Part shown: positions 38,185 through 45,591 of the stretch, piece after piece
Position numbering within the stretch: position 1 is the first letter of the stretch
How the letters are laid out: the number at the start of each line of letters is the position of its first letter
Origin: Tissierellales bacterium
GTDB lineage: Bacteria; Bacillota; Clostridia; Tissierellales; Sedimentibacteraceae
Length of the DNA stretch: 64,000 nucleotides
Direction: 5' to 3'
Assembly (NCBI GenBank): GCA_018433765.1
Contig: JAHDQO010000007.1
Span: 62,001 to 126,000, forward strand
Program-made: the position numbers and the translations under genes
Notes under the pieces: generated by a model
What the model saw: the letters and a program-made list of their open reading frames with translations, nothing else
What the model was told of the DNA's origin: nothing
Databases searched by the model: none

Positions 38185-38219
38185 AAGGATGGGATAAAGT
38201 AAGTGCTTTAACCATCCTT
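38185..38219 (-). terminator. Terminator of the bpsA-speD operon
   Basis: AAGGATGG and CCATCCTT enclose a second stem, TAAAG/CTTTA, giving a long hairpin 15 nt after the speD stop. On the minus strand the tail ATATTTTAG is a modest U-tract. Confidence 0.75.
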
Positions 38220-38233
38220 AATTTTACTATTTT

Positions 38234-39019
38234 TTATACGTTTTTAATTATTTCTTTAATCTCCATCCTCATATTTGAAATTAAAAGCTCTTGCTCTTTT
38301 TTGGTAAACGTTCGTTCTTTTTTAAATAAAAATGAATCTATATTATAATCTTTTAACATCATTTTTGTATAGTATATATTTTGATTAGGCAAGTTTAAAT
38401 CTTCCATTGTATAATATTTTTGATACTCTTTTGCTATAAAATCCTGTATGCTTTTTATGTTGTGATCTATATAGCACTTTTTACCATTAATATCTCTTGT
38501 AAATCCTCTAACTTTATAGTCAGCTATTATAATATCTCCTTTGAATTTATTTATAAGATAATCCAAAGTAGTTATTGATGGTATATTGCCACATGTGCTA
38601 ATTTCTATATCTGTTCTTACTATACATATATTTTTAAATGATATTATCTCTGGATAAGTATGTGCTGTTATATGACTTTTATCTAAATGTCCTAAAGCAT
38701 ATTGCACACATCCTATGTTCCCCTTATTACATGAGTCATCAATTTTGATTTCCAATGATAATTCTTCTGATATTATAATATTTACACTTGCCCCTTGAGG
38801 CTGATAATTTTGCTTTGATATATTTAATATATTTGCATTTATCCTTTGAGTAAGTATTCTTAATACGTGTGTTAATCTATCTGCTCCATACTGTTTATAT
38901 ACAAAATCTTTAAATATTTTCTCATCATCTTTCTTAACATAGTATAATTTAAAAAAATTTACATTTAAAGTCTTAGTGAGATTGTTAAAACCCTCTAATT
39001 TATACTTCTGTCTCAACAT
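38234..39019 (-). CDS. speD: S-adenosylmethionine decarboxylase, E. coli type
   Basis: 261 residues, as in the 264-residue E. coli enzyme and unlike the 120-residue Bacillus type. The self-cleavage site is K114-S115 in GHLDKSHITAHTYPE; S115 should become the pyruvoyl cofactor. DIEISTCGNIPS follows as in the family. It makes decarboxylated SAM, the aminopropyl donor for polyamines. The ATG at 39019 overlaps the bpsA stop (39013), so the two are coupled: speD supplies the donor for the bpsA enzyme. Confidence 0.92.
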   Translation of the reverse strand: MLRQKYKLEGFNNLTKTLNVNFFKLYYVKKDDEKIFKDFVYKQYGADRLTHVLRILTQRINANILNISKQNYQPQGASVNIIISEELSLEIKIDDSCNKGNIGCVQYALGHLDKSHITAHTYPEIISFKNICIVRTDIEISTCGNIPSITTLDYLINKFKGDIIIADYKVRGFTRDINGKKCYIDHNIKSIQDFIAKEYQKYYTMEDLNLPNQNIYYTKMMLKDYNIDSFLFKKERTFTKKEQELLISNMRMEIKEIIKNV

Positions 39020-40062
39020 ATCGTCTTCCTTTTCTTACTTTCTTTGTACTGATTTGTATACAAATATTCTCTATAATAATCTTCTTTTATATCTGTTTTA
39101 GTATAAGAAGTAGTATTTAAAATTATCAACTGTCCCATATTACCTAAAATACTTGCACCCTCATAAGAATTAAACTTAGGTACTATTCTATTTACACATA
39201 ATCCCATCTGGTTAATTTTTGTTAGAATTTCATAAAATGTGTCATATGATCTATGTGCGAAAGATAAAAATATTGGTAAACCTTTTCTCCTTTTTAGTGT
39301 ATCAACACCTCTAGATAAAAATAATTCCATGCCATTTAATGTATAAGGTGGGTCTGTATAAAAACAATCAAATTGCCCAATAAGATCATCCTGCATATTT
39401 TCTCTTAAATCTTTGTTGTGGCATATTATAGGTAAATTGAATTCCTTAGATAGTTTATCTATATACATTAAATACCTGCTGTCTATATCTATAACATGAA
39501 TTTGAGTTTTATTATTTTGAGTATCATCGTATAGTTTGTTTATTAATAAACCTAATGACACACTCACAAGGTCATCATCACCTATACAAATTATTTTCTT
39601 ATTTATAAGTGACTTATATTTAAGTGATAAAAGAGCTCTCTTCATGCTTGTAATATAATCACAGTGAGCTTGGTCAATTGAAAAATCTGCTGAAGGCCTA
39701 GCATCAAATATGCCTTTAATAATTTCTATTTCATCACTAAAAACATCCTGCATACTACAAATCCTATAAGCTAAATTTTCATATAGCTGAATATTCAAAC
39801 CTTTATAACCTAATTGATTTTCTATGTATCTTTCACCCTTAGGTGTTAAAGATATGCCTTTATATTGCTTTACTATACCTGCTTTAATAAATTCTTTTTT
39901 TATTGCTGTTATAAGGGGTACAGGTAAATATAATTTTCTTGCTAATTCTTTACTTGATATTGGATTTTCAAAGTATAAATTTATTAAAAATTGTTCTATT
40001 GCTGTAATGCCTTCTTCTATTACAACTTTTTTCTCTACTTCTTCTATATAATTGTTTATTAT
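39013..40062 (-). CDS. bpsA: Branched-chain polyamine synthase with AUA start
   Basis: 349 residues if translation starts at ATA 40062. Residues about 15-85 look like a winged helix (ISSKELARKLYLPVPLITAIKKEF in two parts, LTPKGERYIENQLG). The aminopropyltransferase core has CIGDDDLVSVSL and CFYTDPPYT. Length and N-terminus fit archaeal BpsA (about 350 residues), which makes N4-bis(aminopropyl)spermidine. No ATG, GTG or TTG lies in frame between the upstream stop (TGA, 6 nt beyond ATA) and TTG at 39798, which would remove the winged helix. AAAGGAG lies 6 nt before the ATA. Thus AUA initiation, or a mutated start, is indicated. A structured leader precedes it. Confidence 0.85.
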   Translation of the reverse strand: MINNYIEEVEKKVVIEEGITAIEQFLINLYFENPISSKELARKLYLPVPLITAIKKEFIKAGIVKQYKGISLTPKGERYIENQLGYKGLNIQLYENLAYRICSMQDVFSDEIEIIKGIFDARPSADFSIDQAHCDYITSMKRALLSLKYKSLINKKIICIGDDDLVSVSLGLLINKLYDDTQNNKTQIHVIDIDSRYLMYIDKLSKEFNLPIICHNKDLRENMQDDLIGQFDCFYTDPPYTLNGMELFLSRGVDTLKRRKGLPIFLSFAHRSYDTFYEILTKINQMGLCVNRIVPKFNSYEGASILGNMGQLIILNTTSYTKTDIKEDYYREYLYTNQYKESKKRKTIC

Positions 40063-40079
40063 GTTTCACTCCTTTAGTA

Positions 40080-40139
40080 TCATTCTATTGCTATAACCTC
40101 ACAAAACATTTTTTTATTTAAATTCATTACAATTAACAC
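40080..40139 (-). CDS. Short upstream ORF in the bpsA leader
   Basis: GTG 40139 with an ideal AGGAGG 8 nt upstream opens a 19-codon frame ending TGA at 40080, just before the bpsA ribosome site; it is in a different frame from bpsA. The peptide reads roughly LIVMNLNKKMFCEVIAIE. No homology recognised. It may deliver ribosomes to the AUA start by coupling, or act as a regulatory leader peptide. Confidence 0.55.
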   Translation of the reverse strand: MLIVMNLNKKMFCEVIAIE

Positions 40140-40171
40140 AATACATTCCTCCTTTGATTTATTTTATACGC

Positions 40172-40193
40172 AAAAAAACCGTGCATTGCACGG
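40172..40193 (-). terminator. Leader terminator (attenuator candidate) of bpsA-speD
   Basis: On the minus strand CCGTGC, AAT, GCACGG is followed by TTTTTTT. It is a strong GC-rich hairpin about 110 nt before the bpsA start and about 200 nt after a good promoter, so it would end most transcripts in the leader unless prevented. It could also serve the upstream AIM24-like gene. Confidence 0.88.
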
Positions 40194-40270
40194 CATTAAT
40201 AGCATATATATTTTTTTAAATAAATATATATAATATATTAATAAAAATTTTATAAGCTACTAAAACCGTG
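40189..40270 (-). promoter_or_regulatory. Antiterminator element, mutually exclusive with the leader terminator
   Basis: On the minus strand CACGGUUUUAGUAGC (40270-40256) can pair with GCUAUUAAUGCCGUG (40203-40189) over 15 positions with one U-U mismatch and two G-U pairs. The second strand contains the 5' arm of the terminator hairpin, so the two structures exclude each other. The loop between is AU-only. The RNA upstream (about 40390-40271) may be a sensor; no known riboswitch class was recognised. Confidence 0.7.
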
Positions 40271-40346
40271 TACTTAACCTTTTAATCCTGCAAACATAGT
40301 AAACTTTTAATTTTCTGCACTGACAAGATTCATTTAAACAAAATAG

Positions 40347-40364
40347 TTAAGCAACATCACTCAT
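40347..40364 (-). CDS. Possible five-codon leader peptide (MSDVA)
   Basis: ATG 40364 has AGGAG 8 nt upstream and opens a five-codon frame ending in TAA at 40347, about 35 nt into the predicted leader transcript. Such short peptides occur in attenuators. It may be chance. Confidence 0.35.
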   Translation of the reverse strand: MSDVA

Positions 40365-40405
40365 AAAACATACTCCTATTATTAAATATATTATATTACC
40401 AATTT

Positions 40406-40434
40406 ATAGTAACATTTAGTAGTTCAGTTGTCAA
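40406..40434 (-). promoter_or_regulatory. Promoter of the bpsA-speD operon
   Basis: On the minus strand TTGACA (40434-40429), a 17-nt spacer and TACTAT (40411-40406). The start point should be near 40399, giving a leader of about 340 nt. Confidence 0.7.
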
Positions 40435-40519
40435 TAATTAATTTTATTTGTCCTTCTTATTTTGAAATAACAAATTAACAATTACAGACTATGATATGTA
40501 ACTTGTTACAGCCATGAAA

Positions 40520-41203
40520 TTAATGTCCTTTTGAAGGAATTAATGAAATAATCCTTCTTGCTAGATCATTAAAGTTTTGTGTTTGAAGAATTACTTTACC
40601 AGGGCCAACCAATCTTGTTACAAAAAGACCTTCTCCACCAAATAATATGTTTTTCACACCTTTAATTGTTTCAATCTCATAACTTACACTTTTATCAAAT
40701 GCTACAACATTACCAGAGTCAACTTTTAATACTTCACCAGCTGCTAAGTTTTTTTCAACTTTCATGCCATCGATTTCAAAGAAGACTTTGCCTGCACCAC
40801 TTAAGTCTTGAAGTATAAATCCTTCTCCACCAAATAGTCCAGCAGAAAATCGCTTAGTAAATACTGTTTTTAATTCAACAGATTGTTCTGCAAATAAAAA
40901 AGCATCTTTTTGAGCAATCATTCCCTGTCCTGTTAGATTAACTTCTAATATTTGACCAGGTACACTAGAACTAATGGCAACCATGGCATTAGGCTTTTTA
41001 GCTACATATGTCACCATAAATAATAATTCACCCGTAAATAATCGTCCTATTGAACGACTTAGTCCGCCACGCATATTTGAATTCATTTCAACACCATCAC
41101 TCATCCAGCTCATTCCACCAGATTGAGTATAAATACTCTCATCTACTTGATCAAAGTAAACTTCAACAGCAGGGAATATTTCACCTATTTGTTTAAACCG
41201 CAT
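40520..41203 (-). CDS. AIM24 / TIGR00266 family protein
   Basis: 227 residues of the AIM24 beta-structure family: glycine-rich repeats SGGMSWMSDGVEM, GGEGFILQDLSGAGKVFFE and FGGEGLFVTRLVGPGKVILQT. Members are widespread in bacteria; molecular function is not known. No signal peptide. Start ATG 41203 follows AAAAGGAGGTATAATAC. Single gene; the polyamine promoter begins 86 nt after its stop. Confidence 0.85.
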   Translation of the reverse strand: MRFKQIGEIFPAVEVYFDQVDESIYTQSGGMSWMSDGVEMNSNMRGGLSRSIGRLFTGELLFMVTYVAKKPNAMVAISSSVPGQILEVNLTGQGMIAQKDAFLFAEQSVELKTVFTKRFSAGLFGGEGFILQDLSGAGKVFFEIDGMKVEKNLAAGEVLKVDSGNVVAFDKSVSYEIETIKGVKNILFGGEGLFVTRLVGPGKVILQTQNFNDLARRIISLIPSKGH

Positions 41204-41323
41204 GTATTATACCTCCTTTTTTCTAATTATATATTATAATGTTAGCTGCTTCAACAACATTTAAATCATATTAATTTTTCCCTTAATGTGATAATTTTTA
41301 TTCTTAAACAATATAACTTCTAC

Positions 41324-41881
41324 CTACATTTCAATTTCATTACCATTTATATCATATGCCTTTATAGTAGTCGGGTACTCTATATCTTTTAAGATAGTAA
41401 ACCATAATCTTATGTCTTTATCGTGTTTAATATAAACTTCTTTGTTATCTCTGCTTGAAATCATTTTATGAATGTCTTCATTATTTATTTCACCACAATA
41501 TATCCAGTATTTTGTTTTAAATGGTTTAAATTCAAATCCACCAGATGAATATTCAAAATTTCCACTATCAAAACTAATCATGGTATCATAACAGTCCCAA
41601 TACCATTTATCATTATTAAATATCATACTTCCTACAGATATATACCCTTCTCCATTAGTCAAAATTACAAGATGTTCATTATCTTCGTTATTCATATTTT
41701 CTATATGTAATACTTTTACATTGTCCTTCCATTTACATTTCTCTAATGCTTCTTTCAATAATGTGTTAAAATCATTGTTGTTCATATATCTAGTATCGAG
41801 ACTAAAATATTTATGCACTAATAGTAATATTACAAAAACACAAAATATTATAAAAGCAATAATAATTCCATTTTTTTTCAT
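41324..41881 (-). CDS. Hypothetical single-pass membrane protein
   Basis: 185 residues: a membrane helix at about 5-25 (GIIIAFIIFCVFVILLLV), the remainder outside or soluble and rich in Trp and Tyr (NDKWYWDCYD). No family recognised. Start ATG 41881 follows AAGGAGTGTTTTCCA. It belongs to a run of small unknown genes from 41.3 to 44.3 kb, all in the same direction. Confidence 0.7.
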   Translation of the reverse strand: MKKNGIIIAFIIFCVFVILLLVHKYFSLDTRYMNNNDFNTLLKEALEKCKWKDNVKVLHIENMNNEDNEHLVILTNGEGYISVGSMIFNNDKWYWDCYDTMISFDSGNFEYSSGGFEFKPFKTKYWIYCGEINNEDIHKMISSRDNKEVYIKHDKDIRLWFTILKDIEYPTTIKAYDINGNEIEM

Positions 41882-41955
41882 TGGAAAACACTCCTTAATT
41901 ACTTAATCATATTACCTTCTTTATCATATGTTTTAATTTTTCGTAAAAAAGTACT

Positions 41956-42414
41956 CTAAAGAACTTTTTTCTTACATTCTCCCTTAATCTTCCTATTATA
42001 AGCTAGAATACCTATGATTCCATCCCAAAATATGTCAAAGTACAATAGTGTTCTAATATATATAGCAAAGACAATGATTGGCAATGTACTGTTTCTATCA
42101 ATACAATTATCAAAATAAACACTTATGATCGTAGCTACAAAAGTAATAGTTGCCAATACTCTATTTTTTCTATAAATTCCTATTGCTCCAATAAATATAA
42201 CAATATCTATTAATATATATAATATAATTTGTTGTTGCGAAATACTTTCTCTTATTAAATAAACTTTTACACTTCCTAATAATAAATAAAAAATTGAGAC
42301 AATAAGACATCTTATTAGCTTCTTAATAATTTTATTGTAAGACATTCTTTTGGCAAATAACATATATAACAACATAAGAATGACATTTACTATAAATATA
42401 GTTGACATGTTCAT
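41956..42414 (-). CDS. Hypothetical integral membrane protein
   Basis: 152 residues with four or five hydrophobic segments (for example IFIVNVILMLLYMLF, VSIFYLLLGSV, IILYILIDIVIFIGAIGIY). Family not recognised. The start ATG 42414 overlaps the end of the preceding gene (ATGA), which indicates a coupled pair. Confidence 0.72.
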   Translation of the reverse strand: MNMSTIFIVNVILMLLYMLFAKRMSYNKIIKKLIRCLIVSIFYLLLGSVKVYLIRESISQQQIILYILIDIVIFIGAIGIYRKNRVLATITFVATIISVYFDNCIDRNSTLPIIVFAIYIRTLLYFDIFWDGIIGILAYNRKIKGECKKKVL

Positions 42415-42764
42415 CTATCTAAATCCTTACAGTAATAAAATCTTCCTACACCACCATCAAAATTAATTCTAGTTGCTTTTCCATCTGTTCCAGAAAAATA
42501 TACACCTATCCTATTTTTATTACCATTAATTGTTATCCACCAATTAACTTTTAATCCTAAATCCCTTGATGGTTCTCCTAACAAACTAATAACATCAGTT
42601 TTAGTACTATCAACAGTAATTTTACTCAATACATTATCTATATATGCTTTTTCTTCTAACGGTATTTCTTTATTCATACCTCTTGAAAAGAAACTAAAAA
42701 TTATAAATAAAAAAAATAATAATGTAATCCATTTAAATATTCTTAATTTTTTCTTTAATGCCAA
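42411..42764 (-). CDS. Hypothetical membrane-anchored protein, TTG start
   Basis: 117 residues from TTG 42764, which has GGAGGT 6 nt before it; a longer frame to 42836 has no ribosome site. The membrane helix is at about 8-25 (WITLLFFLFIIFSFF). The outside part has a SmpA/OmlA-like or BamE-like hint (ITVDSTKTDVISLLGEPSRD), as in small lipoproteins that bind other proteins. That likeness is weak. It is coupled with the next membrane gene. Confidence 0.68.
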   Translation of the reverse strand: MALKKKLRIFKWITLLFFLFIIFSFFSRGMNKEIPLEEKAYIDNVLSKITVDSTKTDVISLLGEPSRDLGLKVNWWITINGNKNRIGVYFSGTDGKATRINFDGGVGRFYYCKDLDR

Positions 42765-42853
42765 TCTTTTACCTCCACGTATAAAATTATATATTTTTAT
42801 TAAAACATTACCTATATGCTTATTTCTATATAACAAATCAAGATAATTTTAAC

Positions 42854-43717
42854 CTATATAATCATATTACCTTCTTTATCAAATACTGCTATTCCATCAA
42901 TCCAATTAACTAATATGTACTCATTAAAAACAGCAATATCACATGGTAAATACAAATCTTCTCTTTCAACTTGCCACTCAATTATTCCTTCTTTGCTTAC
43001 AGCAGTTAAAAACGGTCCATACTGCCCTACTGCATATATGTAACCCTCTTCATCAATTATTGGTGGACTAGATGATGAACCTACAATAACAGGTTCCCAT
43101 AAAATTTCACCCGTATTTAAATTTAAAACATTTAATTTTCCGGTTATTACTATATATATCTTGTCTTCAGAAATAGCTACAGGAGAGTATGTTGCTAGCT
43201 CACTCACTTGTAATTCTTCCCATTTAACTTGCCATATTATATTTTCATTAATATCCAATACTTCAAGAACACATATTATTCCATCTTCTAATTCTTCAGT
43301 TCCCTCAGAATATAATTTAACAATTTTATTATCTATGTAAATATCGTCATATAAAGATGTATCATCAATTTTATCAAATAAAATTCTATTCACTAAATCA
43401 TAATTTTTTTTTACTTTACTGTATTCTAAATCATAATTTTCAAGTTTTTCTTCTAGCTGCTCTATATCTTTTTCCATTAGTGCTATTTTTTCTTCATTAA
43501 CTTGTAACACTTCATCATTACTCTTACTCTTTGTATTTACATTTAAGTTTTTTAATTGTTTTTTATACGAATCTTTTAAATCTTGTATCTTGCTTTCATA
43601 TGTAATCTTTAGCATATTAATCTCTCTATTATGTTTAGATATTTCTATTGTTTCTGTATTGCTGCTACAGCCAGTTAATATTAAAGCAAATATAAGTATA
43701 AGTATTTTTCTTTTCAT
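42854..43717 (-). CDS. Lipoprotein with coiled coil and PQQ-like beta-propeller segment
   Basis: 287 residues from ATG 43717 (AGGAGTGAGAAT before it). Signal peptide with lipobox LTGC at about 14-17. A coiled coil spans about 25-100 (repeated Lys, Glu and Leu). The C-terminal part has PQQ/pyrrolo-quinoline-like propeller blades: LNLNTGEILWEPVIVGSSSS, and IYAVGQYGPFLTAVSKEG. It is probably exported to the outer face of the membrane. The propeller seems incomplete, with two or three blades. Function unknown. Confidence 0.75.
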   Translation of the reverse strand: MKRKILILIFALILTGCSSNTETIEISKHNREINMLKITYESKIQDLKDSYKKQLKNLNVNTKSKSNDEVLQVNEEKIALMEKDIEQLEEKLENYDLEYSKVKKNYDLVNRILFDKIDDTSLYDDIYIDNKIVKLYSEGTEELEDGIICVLEVLDINENIIWQVKWEELQVSELATYSPVAISEDKIYIVITGKLNVLNLNTGEILWEPVIVGSSSSPPIIDEEGYIYAVGQYGPFLTAVSKEGIIEWQVEREDLYLPCDIAVFNEYILVNWIDGIAVFDKEGNMII

Positions 43718-43754
43718 ATTCTCACTCCTAAAACATTTCATTTAAATAAATATT

Positions 43755-44108
43755 TCATAATAAGCTAATATAATTACAATTCTTATATTTATCAATTATT
43801 TTTTTTATATCTTTAATATTTGTTATATCGTAACTTTGTTTTCTAGGATAAATTGTCATACTCCTTAATTCATTCTCGCCATAGTTTGTATGTTCATAAA
43901 CATCTATTTCTACTAGATAATCCCTAATACTCTTTTCTTTATGTACTATATAACAGCTGTAACATAAACCCTTTTTAATGATTATTTTCTCTAGTTTATC
44001 TTTATTTTTATGTTCAAACCAATCAATTCTGTCACCTTTATAAAATGATAAGTCTAAAAAATTATCTTCTGTTGATTCAACAATCCTTTGTGTAGTAAAA
44101 GTTATCAT
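43755..44108 (-). CDS. Hypothetical protein
   Basis: 117 residues, not recognised. No signal peptide or membrane helix. It is rich in Lys, Asp and Tyr, with YDITNIKDIKKIIDKYKNC near the end. The ATG at 44108 has no ribosome site but overlaps the stop of a 55-codon ORF (ATGA), so translation is probably coupled to that ORF. Confidence 0.62.
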   Translation of the reverse strand: MITFTTQRIVESTEDNFLDLSFYKGDRIDWFEHKNKDKLEKIIIKKGLCYSCYIVHKEKSIRDYLVEIDVYEHTNYGENELRSMTIYPRKQSYDITNIKDIKKIIDKYKNCNYISLL

Positions 44109-44272
44109 TGATATATTTTATTTAGACTTTTATTATTCAATTTTTCGCAGCCATAAGGTCTGTCAATAGAAAATAATACTCTATAATTATCACTTAAGAA
44201 ACTTTCAATTAACTTTGCCTCTAATTTAGAATCCATTTTAATATCTACTATCATATTATCGTCAATAAACAC
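44105..44272 (-). CDS. Small hypothetical protein, GTG start
   Basis: 55 codons from GTG 44272 (GAGGT 7 nt upstream) to TGA 44105. The peptide is acidic, with DDNMIVDIKMDSKLEAKLIE. Its stop overlaps the start of the next gene, which otherwise lacks a ribosome site; this supports it being translated. Family not recognised. Confidence 0.5.
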   Translation of the reverse strand: MFIDDNMIVDIKMDSKLEAKLIESFLSDNYRVLFSIDRPYGCEKLNNKSLNKIYQ

Positions 44273-44294
44273 TGATTTTACCTCATTTTTTAAA

Positions 44295-44756
44295 TTATTT
44301 ACATTTGTATTTGCATGTTCTAAACTTGCCTTCTATCCAAAATGTAGCTTCTTTTGTACAAAACTTTAATAAATAGCACTTAGGATCTTCAATTCCTTTT
44401 TTGAAAAAGTTCCTATCGCAGTCATCATCAAATTTTCTTTTTTCATCCATGCTTGTAACTATTTCAACATCACCTATCTAGGTAACGCTGTCACTACCAA
44501 GAAAATAGCAGACACTTGCCTTAGTATTGTTTTCAAAATGAGTTGCTTTTCCATTAATATGGGATCTTTTTGATGTCATAAAATATATTTCAGAAAAGCC
44601 ATTATTTCTAACTTTAGTTATAGCACAAATACGTGGATAATCTTTTTCGTTAATTGAAGCAAGTGTTACAACATCACATTTATCTAATAAGGCTACGGCT
44701 TTTTCTTCAATTTCCTTAGTTCTTTCTTTCTGGATTTCATAAGCAGTTTTCTTCAT
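44295..44756 (-). pseudogene. Pyridoxamine 5'-phosphate oxidase-like (general stress 26) gene with an in-frame TAG
   Basis: ATG 44756 (GGGAGAACTTT before it) starts MKKTAYEIQKERTKEIEEKA, then VVTLASINEKDYPRICAITKV and the FMN-binding-type layout of the PPOX fold. The frame meets TAG at 44478-44480 but continues in the same frame with IGDVEIVTSMDEKRKF and KEATFWIEGKF to TAA 44295, which is the expected rest of the family. A single change of a leucine codon would explain the stop. It is probably inactive unless read through. Confidence 0.85.
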
Positions 44757-44822
44757 AAAGTTCTCCCTTATTTTTATTTTCATATTATAATAATGTCTTC
44801 TATTATAAAGATAATAAAACAA

Positions 44823-44930
44823 TCAATAATTACGATACTTATATTGTGATACAAAATTTTCTATTATATCTTTTATTGAAGATGCTAAATTTTTAGGCAG
44901 TTTATTAAATGGAAACCATTTTATTTCTAT
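44823..44930 (-). pseudogene. C-terminal remnant, NUDIX-like
   Basis: An open frame of 35 codons without a start, bounded by TAA upstream and TGA 44823, reads IEIKWFPFNKLPKNLASSIKDIIE. That is the usual tail of NUDIX hydrolases (E-I-K-W-F ... D-L-P-x-N). No upstream part with the NUDIX box is found. The likeness is by eye only. Confidence 0.4.
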
Positions 44931-45082
44931 TTATTATTATCTTATATTAAATATTCCACATACTTCTGCAATTTAATAATTTATACATAACATGAATATT
45001 ATAACATTTTCAATTTAAAAAAGACAATAAATTTAATTATTCTTTCTAGTTCGACATATATTTTAAAATAAATATATAGCCA

Positions 45083-45118
45083 AAACCCCCATAGAACATT
45101 AATGTACTATAGAGGTTT
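45083..45118 (-). terminator. Intrinsic terminator after the zinc-ribbon-like gene
   Basis: On the minus strand AAACCUCUAUAG pairs with CUAUGGGGGUUU (two G-U pairs); the loop also contains ACATTAATGT. TTTT follows. It lies 23 nt after the stop at 45142. Confidence 0.7.
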
Positions 45119-45141
45119 ATCTGCCATAAATCTTTCGCTAT

Positions 45142-45591
45142 TTATTTTTGTTCTTGTAAATATATTTCTACTTCCTCTTTCATTAACTTTCTAATTTGTG
45201 AATTAGAGAAAATTTTAAATTCCTTTACTTTATAAACTGGAGCATTCTGATAACAAGTTTTATCTTTGTTTTTGTTCAAGTATTCTTTTAAATCATTATT
45301 TGTATGTAATATTTTATAAGATACTCTGCCAGTTTTACTTGTTATTTCATATATACCACAATTATCATTAACTGAAATATCAGCAGTTCTTAAATATAAT
45401 TTTGCAATTTCTAATGTTTTAAAAGGAAAATTCCATCTTTGAACACCTCGTTTTTCATCTTTATCTATACATATACATCTGCCACAAGTTCCACATATAT
45501 ACTGCACGTGATTTTCAAGACAGTTACGCGGTTTTAGTAGTGGAGTTATCCTACTTAAAGAACTATAACATTCTTCACATATCTGATCCAT
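45142..45591 (-). CDS. Cysteine-rich (zinc-binding-like) hypothetical protein
   Basis: 149 residues. Two Cys clusters, ICEEC at residues 4-8 and CGTCGRC about 34-40, suggest a zinc site. The remainder has no recognised domain. Start ATG 45591. It overlaps the end of the MATE gene by 17 nt on the same strand, so it is co-transcribed with it. Confidence 0.7.
   Translation of the reverse strand: MDQICEECYSSLSRITPLLKPRNCLENHVQYICGTCGRCICIDKDEKRGVQRWNFPFKTLEIAKLYLRTADISVNDNCGIYEITSKTGRVSYKILHTNNDLKEYLNKNKDKTCYQNAPVYKVKEFKIFSNSQIRKLMKEEVEIYLQEQK

Noticed and set aside
39013-39798. Short form of bpsA starting at TTG 39798
   Set aside because: No ribosome site lies before it, and the upstream 88 codons are in frame, open and resemble the family's N-terminal domain.
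44295-44756. Pyrrolysine or stop-codon recoding for the in-frame TAG (and TGA at 63855)
   Set aside because: No pyl genes or SECIS-like hairpin are visible, the two genes use different stops, and many other genes here end normally with TAG or TGA; decay is simpler.
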